Shown: positions 22,450-35,039, numbered from the stretch's first letter. The stretch is 64,000 nt of DNA from Sparassis latifolia (GCA_018466975.1 CM031559.1:2604001-2668000); one strand, 5' to 3'. The notes: generated by a model not told the origin, from the sequence alone. Made by a program: numbers and translations.

Positions 22450-23797
22450 AGATTCTAGCTAGGAGAACTCTGACTGCAGAAATTACGACAACCTGGTGAG
22501 TTTGGTGCTTTCCTTACGCTCCCGCCTCACGCGATTGGCGGAGGTGGAGTGTCTCCCTCCCAATGTTGAGACGAAGACTGGTAGACTCACTGTGGTGAAG
22601 CTCCTGCTGAGTGGTTGCTGACTAGATTCAAACCCGAAATTCGTTACGCCAAGGGTGGAGTGTCGAGAGAAGGACTCAGTCGCTTATAGGACATTCGACT
22701 TTAACGCTGGCAGCACAGGTACCGTGGACTCACCGCCTCCTCGTGGTAGATTCACCGGATCGATGTCAACAATGTGGAGATAGAAGCATACCTGGCTTTG
22801 GCCTCACACATAGCAAGGCGCCGTTGCTATACACCGATACGTCCTTGCTCCCACGATGCTGCGAACCTACGAACATGCACTGCGCGCGCACAGCTACCCA
22901 TCGATCCGTCATACTGTGTCCCCCAACCTGCAGTTCACGCCGCGTCTTCGTGTCTCGTGTTATCGATCATCTATGAGACAGGCTACCCGTCTTCTATTGG
23001 GGCGCCTTCGATGTGACTATGCTGGCGCTCCGCTCTCCCAATTTGCCCATGGAGTAAAATCCCTGCACTATGGATCACATACATCGGATCGTGCGTCGTC
23101 GATCGCTTCGCGAGGCATTTCATTCCATCTTCAGGTCGACTCCACGTATCTGTGCAGCCTAAGCGACTTGAATTGTACCTCAGGCTCGATATCACGGAAT
23201 GGCTGTACAAACGTCCCTCGGAAGTGATTGTATATCTTCAGGACATCTGATGACGTCATTGCATGAACTAGGGATATTGAGCCTGCGGTCGTGGATGCGG
23301 CACGGTGTCTGAACACACGTTGAAAGACACCATCTTCCGTGAGGCGGATGGCTTATGCCCGGTTTGCGGAGCGACGACAGATCGACTTGCGAAGAGCTAA
23401 TTTTCGTTTGAGTCGCCTCAGTACTTGGTTGAATCTAGCAGCAATGTTTTCGAATTGTTGTAACGAAGACAAGTCGAATCGGCGCTTATGGACGTACTGG
23501 TAGGGCCAGTACATGTGTGTTTTGACTTTTGTGAGTCAGTTCGGTGCCCACAGAACACTTATCTTTATGCTCTGACGTTTGCTTTCAATGTGCAGGATTG
23601 TCGCAAAACTCGTTCTTGATCCTACAGAAATTGTGTACATGGCACCAAGGCCAGTTGTCTACACTAAATTTATTTCTAAAGCACGGCCTGATTATGACTG
23701 AAAGAAGTACACAGGTACCAGCCAGTACAACTTTGCGCAGAATTATGACGCCCCAGCGCCACATTCTGGACCACGACAAACTAACACCCCGCGTGGT
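22450..23797. other. Intergenic stretch, nothing firmly recognised
   Basis: Overlapping frames on both strands around 22.8-23.3 kb have no domain I can name. A stretch near 23664..23686 (TACACTAAATTTATT and on) partly matches the arm of the inverted-repeat element at 12.1-12.7 kb, over about 15 bases. Confidence 0.4.
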
Positions 23798-24830
23798 TCA
23801 GCATTGCTCGTTGAGGGTCATGCCATGCAGCACATCCTCTACCTCCTTTGGCATACCAACGAACGTGCCCGCGCCCTGGTCAAAGTCGATGTGCGTCAGG
23901 TGTACGAAGTTGAATGGCTCGCTGATGTCCCGTGCGCGGTGCTTCCGCTCGGTCGATGAGTGCAGCAATTTGCCGAGGAAACCAAGTCTGCTCTTCTTCG
24001 GCTTCAACGACGGGGGCGCAGGGTTGGTGAGCATGAGGATCGTCGGGGGGGCTGATGGCAGCGAGATCGAGCGCGGTCGCTGGGGACGGGGAAGAAGGCG
24101 TGGAGGACGGGGGTGCACGTCCTCCCGCAGAGGCATATCGAAAATGTCTTGGCGACAGACGGCACATCGTTGGTCCTTGAGGAGCCACTCATCAATGCAT
24201 GTCCGCTGTAATGAACACCCGTCAGACAGGCGGACTGTATAGGCATGTGGGTGCTTACGTGGAACACATGCCCGCATGGCAGCTCCCTCAGTGGTTCTGA
24301 CGGCGATACTGACTGCTTCTCCGTCGTGCGACCCGTGCCTGCAGGTCGCCGTCGGGGCTTCTCAAAGTCGGACAGGCAATAGTAGCACCGCGCATGGTGG
24401 TTCTCGAGGTACACATCCCGAAGGTTCGACTCTTCCCATCCCGTAGGGGAGCCAGCATCCATGGTCGGGACGTAGCGGACAAGCGGAAAGCGGGCGATGA
24501 GTTTTTTACATTCGCTCTTTGACCTCGACGGCATCGTTGCAAAAAACTTCTGCGCTGAAGGACTCAGGCTCGGTGCAGCAATATGAAGTGCAAGTCTCGG
24601 ACTCACATTACTGCGTCTGCAAGAAGGATGGGCAATTTCTGGGAGCGGAGCACTTGGTTGATGACAGACACATCCGTTCGACCGTCTTTTAAGGGAACGC
24701 TACTCCAAGCGGTGCGCCGCTCCTGAACAGGCCGGGGAACATGCACCCAAGTCGTGCCGCAGGACAATGCTACTCCGAGTGGTCCTGGCGGTACCGCATA
24801 ATCAGGTTCCTGTGGCTTGATGCTGAGCAT
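23798..24830 (-). CDS. RING-H2 protein with C-terminal CRIB (Rho-GTPase-binding) domain
   Basis: At least three exons. The last, 23798..24205, and the one before, which starts at 24259, are joined by a clean 53-base intron inside the RING. Ligands in order: CYYC, a 37-residue spacer, CGHVFH, then RTCIDEWL and CAVC, a full RING-H2 set, so E2 binding and ubiquitin ligase activity are expected. In the same final exon a CRIB motif follows (ISEPFNFVHLTHIDFD then GTFVGMP), which in other proteins binds active Cdc42/Rac. The N-terminal exon reads MLSIKPQEPDY from 24830 or an ATG further up (frame to 24965); its splice to the next exon near 24600 is unsure. No membrane segment seen. The E2 lies downstream on the same strand. 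Confidence 0.72.
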
Positions 24831-24965
24831 TTCAACGCAAAGCTCGCAGCGCTGGGATCCGATTGTGTACTCATTGTTGGCGCTCAGTGCAGGGAATACC
24901 GCAGTAAGCTGTGATAGGATGCAAGACCCGGACGGAGCCGCAAATTTGCGGCGTTGGGCATACAC

Positions 24966-25716
24966 ATTGCTTCCTGCAACAAGCTTCGCCTATGATCGGC
25001 TCACGATGACCGCAGCTATCTTGCTATCATCGCAGCTGTCTTACTATCAGATATCGCAGCTGCCCTTGTACCATCCGAATCCGCTCTCCATATTTGATTC
25101 CTTTGTCTCTTCAATTGAGCGGCGTCGGTGAACGGTGACTTCCATTAGTTCATTTCGGAGTGCTCCTAAATCAGTTCTCTTTTCTCCGTGCTGTACTATG
25201 CACAAACGGCGGGTTTGAACCACGTGTTAATTACCACTAAATCACATTTGGTGGCTACCGCCATGCTGGACGCACGACGAGCTCGATGGCTGAATCGATG
25301 GGGTTAGATTTCGCCCTGAGGCATGATGCTCCTGCCGTCGCGAGTTACGAACACCCTAGCAGTATCTTCTCCACATGTATACTCTATTTCTCACCCAACG
25401 CGACAATGACGGTTTGCCTTGAATGCGACAGTAGATATCGCATGTCTAGTGCTCGATGTTTGGTCGTATTGCAGTTTCATGGAACAGAGTTCCTGACCTC
25501 TTGCCATCTTTCGGTATGGGTCCCTTAAACAAAGACACTCGGATTAGTAACCCTTCGGTGTGGGTGAGGCACACTGTGAAGACCGCAATGTACGTGTCTC
25601 AGGCTCGCGGCATGCCAGTGTGGTTGACTGACTCGTTGGGAGCATGCTTCTGATAAGCTCCAGAAAATACATTTCAACTGAGGTACATATGTCGTTGTCG
25701 CTGTAGAAAAGGGAGC
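24966..25716. other. Intergenic stretch with a tRNA-like fragment
   Basis: On the minus strand a perfect B-box (GGTTCAAACCC, 25221..25211) follows a D-arm-like run (TTTAGTGGTAATTA, about 25245..25230) with no room for an anticodon arm. It is not a working tRNA. Nothing else is recognised. Confidence 0.4.
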
Positions 25717-28700
25717 TCAGAACAATCTCTGCGGAAGAAGCTTCAGCATGGGCGGAGGGGCTGGAAGATTGTTGTATGCGCTCTCCACCACAGACGTAGA
25801 GGAACTATCCCTCGTATCCCCCACTGCTGTGATACTGTCCACTGATAATTCGCTGTAGGAAGTGGTGGGAGACGAGCTGCCCGTGTTGCTTGATGAGCTG
25901 CTTTCGTCGACGATCGGAGCAACAGGCTCGCCGGGCTCGATGATGAGTCGTCCGCCCTCGTGTTTAAGGCGCACTGTCCAATTGTCGTGCACCTGATTCT
26001 CGAGAATGAGGAGGGAGAGGGGGCGCAAAATTTCCGAGCGGATGATTTTCTCGAGCTGTCTCGCACCTGAAATGGGCGACCACCCGCGCATCTCGAGATA
26101 TAGTCGCACTTTATCGTCCGCTTCGAGACGGAGCTTGATGCCCAGCAGGAGTTTCCTGATCTCCTCGAGACGCGCCTCCACGATAGATGACATCATTTCA
26201 GCATCTATCCGTTTCTACACAATAGAGATGCTTTATGAGATTTTCGGGGTGTGCGGTGGGAAGAACAACACGTACGAAAACGACCAAGTCATCGAGCCGA
26301 GCAAGGAATTCAATCGGGAAGTAGCGATGTATTGCATCCAGGAAATGTTGCCGTTCCCATTGCTTCTCATCTTCACCAGGAGGCGCACGGCCCGAGGTAT
26401 CCTGGCCGATGCTAGTGGTGATTATCACAATACAGTTCCTGTCGTTAGGTAGATTGTGAGTAAGACTGCGGCACGCTTGAAGCTGGAAGACGGGCCGATG
26501 CGGGTAGAAACTGAGCTAGACGAGAACTCACGTGAAATCCACGACTTTCCCTGACCCATCCCTCAACGATCCCTCATCCAGAATCGTTTGAATCTGTAGC
26601 CTGAACTCTGGGCATGCATTCTCAATGCTTAAAGGATATGTGTAAGCCCTTCAGCCTGGAGAAGTCCCAGATGTGCGACACTGACTCGTGAATATGCACA
26701 ATCGAGAATGGTCTGCGCCTCACACACTCGGTGAGTTGCCCACCCTTGTCAAAGCCTGTGCAGGCTGGCGTACCGATCTAGGTAAGAAGTTAATATTGCG
26801 TTTCAATCACATATCCAAGATACTCACCAACCGAGTGAGCGAATGAGACTCCGCATAGTCGGCAGCATTAATGCGGACGAGCTTCCCAAACGATCCAGGC
26901 AAACAGCCGGACGATCGGAGAAGACAATTGGTGAGCTGGGTACCAAGGGTTAGAAACGATATACTCTAGAATATCCAGATGTATCCCCATCTGCAAACAG
27001 TTACCCACCTCCTTGCTCAACAGTGTCTTGCCAGAGCCAGATGGTCCACCGAACAAAAATGAGGCGATCGGCCTTGATGGATCGGTCAGTCCGCCCATCA
27101 TACATCGAACAGCACTCAGGGCGGCGTCAATGGCTTCATACTGGCCCGTTACCTGCAAGCAATTCGTCCGTCAGTGCATGTAGATTTCCGCGTGGCGCAA
27201 AACAGAGCAGACGCCAACAACTGCAACAGACAGATGGGAGGAAACTCACAGATTTTGACAACCGCCGGAATATCTCCAGCACACCGGTCCTCTTCACTGG
27301 ATCGTACGGCTCCGCATACTGGATAGGACGATGCCACGATGCGACCTCCTTCACTGTACGCCTCAAGACAAGTTTCGGACCATTCTCTGAGGAGTCGGTG
27401 GATTGCTCTGGTGTGTCTTCGCTAGATGAGTCTTCGTCATCCTCACCCACTTCCAATCGCTGCGATTCCAACTTGTAAATCTCTTGCACTGTCTCGATCT
27501 TCTTGGCTCGTTCACTGTTCAAACATGAGTAAGTCCCCAGGAACAACATAGCTAAGGAACCTTTGTTCACGGGCCTCGTGGGACCGCAAAGTCAGGATTC
27601 CCGAAACTTTTTCGAGGGAACTCACCCAGCCTGTCCAAGCTGGAACGCCTTGGCTTCCAAGTCCTTAATCTTGTCCTCCAGTTCCTGAAGCTTCGTAAGG
27701 CGAGTCCTCGTCTTAAGCGTAGTGGTGGTGAAACTTTCAATCTGCCTCTCGAGATCCTCCATCTCCTGCTGGGCCTGTTCCAGTTCCTTATCGCTAGCTT
27801 CATCTACCTCGTTCTGTGAGGTCATAGCACACAGCGGGTGAGCAACCTTCCAGACAGACGCGCGTATATACCGACCTCCCAGGAGTGGATATTCATCTGC
27901 AGAACGTATTGTGCCCTCTTCAGCTTCCCGAGCCTCTCCCACTTTTCGTTGCGGCCAATCTTGATGTACGAGCATGCTTCGTCGACGAGGTCAATGGCAG
28001 AGTCGGGTAGCCTGATTTAAAGATTCAAGACTGTTAGCAACGGCGAATACGTGGATCACAACCAACCGCTGACCGTTTGTGAGAGAAGAACTGTGACGCG
28101 ATAGACGCAGCCGCCTCCATAGCCTCATCAAGAATGATGACACCATGGAATTTCTCCATCCCATTCTTGAGCCCGCGAAGCACCTTGATGGTCTCGTTGA
28201 CGGTGGGTTCGCAGACGTATACCTGCATTCAACAACGCCGGGTAGGTTGAGACAAGTAACGGCGAGACACAGAGAGAACATACATAGGAGAATTGGCGAG
28301 CAAGGGCACCGTCCTTCTCAATAGACATTCGGAAATCCTCGAACGTCGAACAGCCTACGCAACGCAGCTTTCCCGCTGTGAGAAAAGGTTTCATGAGGGT
28401 AGCTGCATCTCTGTAAGGCGATAGATATTGTCAGAACTGACAGTCGCTTATGAAACAAGGAGTGAGGACACACATGCCCACTCCATCCCCTCTGTACCCT
28501 CCGATAGTAAGCTGGCTCAGCTCGTCGATAAACAAAATCACGTTAATGCCCCGATCTTCGTGCTGAGCGATCTCTGTATGGATAAATCAGTTCGATAGTA
28601 AGGAGAGCTCTAATTCTAGCGCAGACAGGTACCATCAAGAATTCGTTGAAGGATCTTAAGAGTCAACGATGTGAGCATCTCCAACCTGATGTCAAAATCA

Positions 28701-30129
28701 AAATGCACCGCGTACGTACATGTTCATAGGCCGATTTACACGCTGTACTTGCCAGTAGCGCTCCAAGATCCAGGCTGAACACACGAGCCACCACAGATTC
28801 CGGAACTTGTCCCTGGATGATTCTCAACGCCAACCCTTCTGCGATGGCCGTCTTTCCAACTCCAGGATCACCTTGAATTCGCAGGTGAGCTTGATAACTA
28901 AGTCTGTGTTGAGGTGTACATACCGAGAAGGACAGCATTGTTCTTCGTCCTTCATTCGTAGCCAATGAACATGAGCAGGTCGTGCAAAGACAAAGAACTA
29001 GGTAACTTACAGTCTAGAGAGGATTGAGACGAGACGACGAAGCTCGTAGTTCTAATCATATTTGAGATCACAACGGAAATAAAAGTATAGAATATAACAT
29101 ACCCTACCAACGATGGGATCTATCTCTTCGCCCTTATCCAGTTTGTCTTGCATCATCTTCGTTACATCTATCGCAAATCTGAAAGTAAGGTGCACATTAT
29201 AAGAAAGATACCATAAACGGACGAAAGAATCGCGAACTCGTTCAGAAATGCGAATCTCGGCTCTTCCTCGTGATTAGAGACATTCTCTTTGCGTAAGTCT
29301 CGAACTATGGCCGCGAGAACCTTCGTGTCGAGATGATGATCTGTCTCGAGAATTTGCTTGATATCTTCTTGCATGAACAGGGCGAGCAAGAGGTGATGAG
29401 GAGCAAGGAATGCATCACCCTAAATTGCGACATTGAAGTTCTACATTTGAGCAATTACAGTGAACTGAGGTGCACTCACAGAATCATCAGCAAAGGTCTT
29501 GGCCTGATCCAGGACCAACCTGGTTGCCTCGCAGCAATGCTCGAGAATCACCTAATTTGGTTCGACCGGCCATTTTGTTGCGAAGAACTTAGGACAAATC
29601 GTTGGTAGAGCAGGGCCTTACTTACATTGTTTCCGTCGACGTTCACCGAGGGAGGCTCAAAATGAGGGGAGTCCAACTCTTGCACTTTGGCCCAAAAGGC
29701 TTGGCCAATTGACATATGAATGGATGGTTCTACATCACTCTTCAAGTAGATATGATTCTGCAGGTGAGCATCTAGGGATTCTGGTGGGCTGAATTTGCGT
29801 GCTCGTGATATAGCAGTCCAAAAGAGAGGTCTCTCCACTTTGGACTTGTGCTCGGTCTTGGCAGCTATCAGCCGGGGATCAAGGTCGGGGTCTTGAAGAC
29901 CATCGAAGAGCAGCACCAGAGCAAGGTCCAGAGGATGAATCCGAGAATTTATATCCCTCGCTTTCCCAGCGAAAAGTCGACAATTCTCCCATAATTCGTC
30001 GAGCTCCAAATTCAGAGGGTACTTAGGCTTGGGCAAGGGAGCGCTTCGCTCTGAATCAGAACCGCCGACATCATCGCTTCCAGAAGATACAGAGGCAACG
30101 GAAAGAGGAGAATTGGGTCGAACATCCAT
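25717..30129 (-). CDS. Divergent ClpB/Hsp104-like AAA+ protein
   Basis: Many exons; exon 1 is 29626..30129. An N-terminal acidic leader is followed by Clp-N-like helices ([25 protein letters not shown]). The first AAA+ module keeps Walker [11 protein letters not shown] (near 28855) and Walker B ILFIDEL (near 28530), but the pore loop KYRG is replaced. A coiled-coil middle domain follows near 27650..27800. The second module has Walker [10 protein letters not shown] (near 27040), while the Walker B equivalent reads IVHIHES (near 26695), with His for the essential Asp. The GYVG pore loop reads ACTG. Sensor and C-terminal D2 parts remain ([24 protein letters not shown]), then a Ser-rich tail. No mitochondrial leader. 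Normal relatives thread and refold aggregates; this one probably cannot do so fully. A pseudogene in slow decay is possible, though frames are open. Confidence 0.75.
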
Positions 30130-30252
30130 GGCGAAGTGGAGGTGGTAAAAGGCAGGTTACCGGATAATCAGTCCACTCGCAGGTTCCTGCTAGGCTATGA
30201 AGGAAGTCCGCCCACTGGTGAGGAAGCCACGTTGCGCGGGACACGACGCTGA

Positions 30253-30630
30253 TCACAAGAAGTGGTTGGCAAAGCGCCTGTACCTCATTGAACCCGGTGT
30301 AAGCGTCTTTGTTGACTTGACTGGGAAGACTAAGGAAGCAGGGCCCGTGCGCAACCGCAGATAGTACGGAGGATCACTGGCTGGGTATGTAACCCTGTAC
30401 ATGTGTCCTGGGTGCGGTGCACTTAGCGCTGCGGACAGTGCCGCAGATCTAGAGAGCGCGAGTGCTGTGTCGGCGGCGGTAAAATTCACAACATGATCTT
30501 CAAGGAGCAGTGCATATCCAGGTGGCAATAATGTTCGTAAGGGTTGCATAAGAGCGAGGATAGACAGCCAGCATTCGACAGCGGACTGAAGTCGCGGCGG
30601 CCAAATGGGTCCGACTCCGAGTCGACGCAT
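30253..30630 (-). CDS. Hypothetical protein, 125 residues
   Basis: An uninterrupted frame starting MRRLGVGPIWPPRL with a Leu/Ala-rich first half and a basic second half. No domain, signal or membrane segment is recognised. It lies 123 bases upstream of the AAA+ gene on the same strand and could be an upstream gene or chance coding. Composition is protein-like but support is weak. Confidence 0.3.
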   Translation of the reverse strand: MRRLGVGPIWPPRLQSAVECWLSILALMQPLRTLLPPGYALLLEDHVVNFTAADTALALSRSAALSAALSAPHPGHMYRVTYPASDPPYYLRLRTGPASLVFPVKSTKTLTPGSMRYRRFANHFL

Positions 30631-30953
30631 GTTACAGGCGGGCGCTTGCGATTACCACGATGTCGACAAATCACTGCCTGCGGCCGGCTGTGCTTAGAAA
30701 ATGCATGGAGATTCTGACACACTGACAGAACATTCCCACTTATCGCAGCAAGTCACGACAGTGCTGCTTACTAGCATGCCGTGTAAGTAATGGGTCCAGC
30801 TCATACGCCATCATTCGCAAAGTTCTCGTGCAGGCGTGGCGAAGACAACGAGGCTGTAAGGCCGCAAACTCTGAACTTTACAGCTGCTTCCATCTGCAAG
30901 GAGCGCTCTGAACCTCTGCGCCAAACGACCACCTGCTCTTTGTCCAAGCTGTA

Positions 30954-32014
30954 ATGTCCAGCGTGCTCTTGAATCCTGACTTTAGAGAAGGAATCTCGCT
31001 GCCTCTGAGTACATTCTACGAGGAGATACGATTACATCAGGCACAGTACAGCAAACACAGGCTCGTGAAGGCGACGCACTACAAAGAGCAAACTGCGGTG
31101 GGTAAGCATGGGGATATATTCGGGAATTCGTATCAATGGCTGACGCGCGACGGAAAGCCCACGAGTTCCTGATTCTTGATGTCTTCGATGGGAAGCACCT
31201 ACTCTCCCTGCGGGTTGAGCGGCGGCCTACTACGAAGAAGCCCGAAGGACCATCCACAACCACGTTCCCTCACCCATATGTGCGCATCACCGACGACCGC
31301 ATCAGCCGCGCGCCGCCCGACTTCAAACCCTCTAGCTTCTACAAGATCGTCGTGATGCGCTGCCCCACGAAGCCGCTCTTCTCGCTTCCCGACGTGTGCA
31401 CCATCTTCCATATGATATACGAAAGCTCGCCGAATTATTCCCTCCTCTCGAACCAGTGTTACTGGTTCTGTGCGGTGTTCCTCTGGGGGCTCGAGAAAAA
31501 GGTGAAGGTGGCTAAGACGAAGGGGAAGGATTATGACCTGCGCGGGACCTTCGCGAAAGCGATCAGAGTCCTTGGGGACGAGCAGGTGGAGAAGGACATC
31601 GACGAGTACAATGAGAGACTGCAGAGGGACAGAGAGGAATCGGCACTCCTGGAGCGGCTTACAGCCAAGCAAATATACTTTGTCGCGCTGGAACAGAAGC
31701 GGCGCAGCAGCGCCGACTCGACGAAGAAGACGCTGGTCGTGGTCAACCCGCTGCTCGAGACCAGCGAAAACAAGCGGAGGAGAGAGGAGCTGGCTGTCAA
31801 GTCCATGTTCGCGAAGGTCGTGCAGACTGCCGGAGATAATAGGGATGATGAGAAGGGCGACGCAGTCTTGCAGGGGTTGATGTCTCCGCTGCCGAGTCCC
31901 AAGGGAGAACGAGAGATCCACTTCGTCGCATCTCCACCCCCGTCTCCGCCATCGTCTCCGGGGAGCCTTCGTCCAACATTACTTTGCAGATGGTTTCAGC
32001 CTGGTACTGTATGA
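30954..32014 (+). CDS. Conserved basidiomycete protein of unknown function
   Basis: Two exons, 30954..31101 and 31158..32014, joined by a 56-base intron (GTAAGC..AAAG, phase 1), give 334 residues. The join restores the family order: SLPLSTFYEEI, then the YSKH region, then HEFLILDVFD. A conserved core follows (LFSLPDVCTIFHMIYES, NYSLLSNQCYWFCAVFLW), then a long charged helical segment rich in Arg/Glu and a Pro/Ser tail (SPPPSPPSSPGS). I recall this pattern, with its Tyr-Trp-Phe core near a conserved Cys, as a lineage-specific Agaricomycete family. No enzyme motif is visible. Function unknown. It is transcribed away from the AAA+ gene. Confidence 0.65.
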
Positions 32015-33219
32015 TTGACTCAGGCTGAGGGTGACAGCAGGAAGTAAATTATTGGGACGATTTGCAGTATCTGTCGACTATGTATGAACAGTATATGTTA
32101 TTGGGCTATGAATCTATGAACAAATTAATGACACTCACCAATCAGTAGGTTGGCCTTTATCCCGTTTTTAGGTCGCAGCGGCAGGTGAAGATGCTGAAAC
32201 TGGTCCAAATTAGTTAGATAACATACCTTAGGTAACATACCGGCTCTCTTGAAACTCTGCAGTTTTTCGCGAATTATTCTGCGTGATGGAAAACGGCACA
32301 TGCGCATGCCTCTGGAACGTGAGTAAGCTAAGATGGGATCTATTCCGCGTGCTGTGAGTATCGTGGTTGAGCGCAGAACAGAGCTTGCCGTTCCGCCACG
32401 TCTCCGGCGCTCTGCAGCAACACTCGCAGGAACGTACTTCCATCCCGGACAAATTCAATCTCTCCAGCGTGCATCTCGCACATGGAACACCACCACAACA
32501 TCATGCGCAGAGTTCAGCAGCTATCACACCCTGACAAGAAGGGCAGAGTAGTGGCTAGCATCCTGATCAGACGCACCGTACGGTACTCACTCAGCTTTGC
32601 TCACACAAATGGAGGTGTGAGCGAGACCATGGCCACCGACATCGCATGGTCAAGAAATGTTGCGGTAGTGAACATCGTGCCATAATTTACGCAGAATGAC
32701 TAATACGTTGTTAACTGGTAGTATTCATTTCTTCTTGATTTCTTCCCTAGTGGATGTATTCCCTCTGAATTTACTCCGAGTCGATGCAAGACCCAACGAT
32801 CCAAGTGGAAGCGGCGGTGGCACTCGCGCGGAGCACAATCGCGCTTCAGAACGCGGTTCGCAAAAAAATTACCAGCGACGCGCGGACGCTCGGAATTGGG
32901 AGGCAAAAACAAAGGTCATTTCCTTTCTTGGCATCTCTCCTTCCCCTTTCGGCTTCCCCTTGAACGCATTTCGTCATCGACGTCATACACTTGTCTCCTT
33001 TTTGCGTCGGACCAATCAGAGCGGGCGGAATGTCCCGAGCTGAGTTTGAGTCGGGACCAGCAACACGTATTTAAGGTCGGCTCTCCTTCGAAAGGCCCAT
33101 TTCATTCTCTCCCCACGTTTACCACCAGGCGCGTTGAGAGTAAGTCGTATACTAGTTTTAAGGGGTTTACCCTTCTCCCTTTCCCACTCCTGTTATTACC
33201 TTGACAGCTCTCACGTGCT
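32015..33219. other. Intergenic stretch, nothing recognised
   Basis: Only short overlapping frames without motifs. It leads into the repeat at 33.2 kb. Confidence 0.5.
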
Positions 33220-33680
33220 CTCAGGATCTCGGACGCGCGAGGAACCGCCATAATTCGCTTACGGCTCCGATCCCGCCGGAGACCTTTTTCGGGGGTCGCG
33301 AAATGGTCATTTTCGGGGGCGTTACACCTAAGCTGGCGGCCTACCGGCCATTTTCGGGGATGGTATCTAACCTCGGCAGGCCGAAAATGCGCCCAGCCAG
33401 ACTCGGACATCTTTTTCCGGCTCACGACGTTAGCTATTCTGGTCCAAACATCAGCCCAAAACCCAAAATTTTCTCTCGGAAAGGTCAAGTACCAGCATAT
33501 TGACCATTTTCCCCCTCGGCTCCCGAGGATTTTTCAGGTGATGGATCGGACCTTTCGCGAAAGGGCCCGAGTTCGGGGATGGTTTGCACGTAAGATTTTT
33601 TCGGGTTGGGGATCGTGGATTGAAGCTTACGCCTGCGGCGGACCCATTTTCGGGGGTCCTGACGCGCCGCGTTTTGCTCA
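33220..33680. repeat. TTTTCGGGGGT-rich dispersed repeat, copy 1
   Basis: The element starts near CTCCGATCCCG and carries the motif TTTTCGGGGG or close variants at about 33286, 33310, 33350, 33570, 33599 and 33646, separated by 20-220 bases. The order of linkers (GGCGG then GGCC; ACCCAAAATTTT; GCGGACCCATTTTCGGGG) parallels the copy at 58960..59450. It is not coding and has no terminal repeats that I can see. Confidence 0.7.
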
Positions 33681-35039
33681 ATTCGACGGCGCAGCGCCAG
33701 TCCGGCAAAACCTCAATGTGCCATCATGTCATTATGGGAACTCGGTCTTCTGCAGGAAAGAAGCCACGGGGGATCATCCGCAAACACTTAACGCTAGGTC
33801 TTGCTCAGCATAGTGATTGTTATGAATGGAGAAGGTAAGTCACCTGGAGCAGGAGGTGCACCTGATCTATATATGCACAAGGGCACCGACGGTTATGTGC
33901 CTGGAGGGGCTCCCGGCCCTAAGAGCTGGCAACTCGCACAGATGTGGTGCAAGCCTGCAGCAGCCAAAATCCTCTGTTGTGCCCCAAAATGCGGCCTTTT
34001 TGCCTTTCAATAGACCCTGATCAGGCCTCGATGAACAATAAACCATTTGTGGATAGTCAACTACATATCTCCAAAAGTAGGGCTATGTACGCACCGCCTT
34101 TTCCCCGAAGACATCCTCCACTCCTAAGTCTGTACGCCGTGGACAAGTTCGCCATGGCGGAGAACTTCAGACTCAGGTAAACCCACAGCCGTATCGATCA
34201 TCCCAATTTTAGCGTCTGTCATCGGTTGCGACAGGTTGCACGCGACAGGACTCGGAGCATTGCCCAAACGTCAGACTGCGTATTGTCCTATGAGCGAACT
34301 TGCGTACACAGAGACAAAACTCCAAGCAAACGTGCACTTTCCACTCCATGAGAATGAGGCCTTCAAGCAGCATCTTCAATGCGTTCTTGCCGAGGAGATG
34401 AACACCTCAGTAGCTGTATTTTTGGCGCGTTTATAATTATCACCGTGGTTCCCGGCTAAAATTAGCACCAACCGCAGATACCATGGCCGAAGTCGACAAC
34501 GTTGATCTCATTCTGTCCGGCCCTTTGGCATGCAGGGGCAGTCCCGGACTTACCCGTACGAATCGCTCTCGCTCTGCGCTTGCCCCCCTTCCGACCTCTC
34601 CGTTGTGATCGCTCGTATCGAGTGAACGCCGAATGGAGTCCATGCACCTGGGAGCCTTTCGGAGCCGGATATGCGCAGATCAGGGTTCCAAGCCAGCGTG
34701 ACCCCACCCTCCCCGATGGAGGTGGTACGACAACCTCGCAAAGCGATGCAGTTTGGTACAAGAAGCCGAGGATACGAAGTCGAGCCTGCAGTCTCGTCAG
34801 TTCTCGACGGACCGAGGTGGCTCTTCCAACAAATTGAAGGGAAAAACGCGTGTCTCCCGCTCGATCCGTGGGCAGGCCGAACTTGATATTACGTAAGGCG
34901 TCGTAGAGACGCTGCAAGACAGTTGCCAGACTGACCCTAGTCGCCCTAAGTACCCCAACCTCCATCTCTCTCACGCCCGCAACTTCGTCCTACACATTCG
35001 TTTTCTTTCCCTCCAGGACGTCCTCGACCACGACCCACA
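33681..35039. other. Intergenic stretch, nothing supported
   Basis: A minus-strand frame of 170 codons at 34462..34974 is Arg-rich with no motif and overlaps other open frames, so it is left uncalled. The 3' part must contain the promoter of the oxidase gene. Confidence 0.45.

Noticed and set aside
34462..34974. 170-codon minus-strand open frame before the oxidase gene
   Set aside because: Arg-rich, no motif, overlapping open frames on the other strand, and in the likely promoter region of the oxidase.
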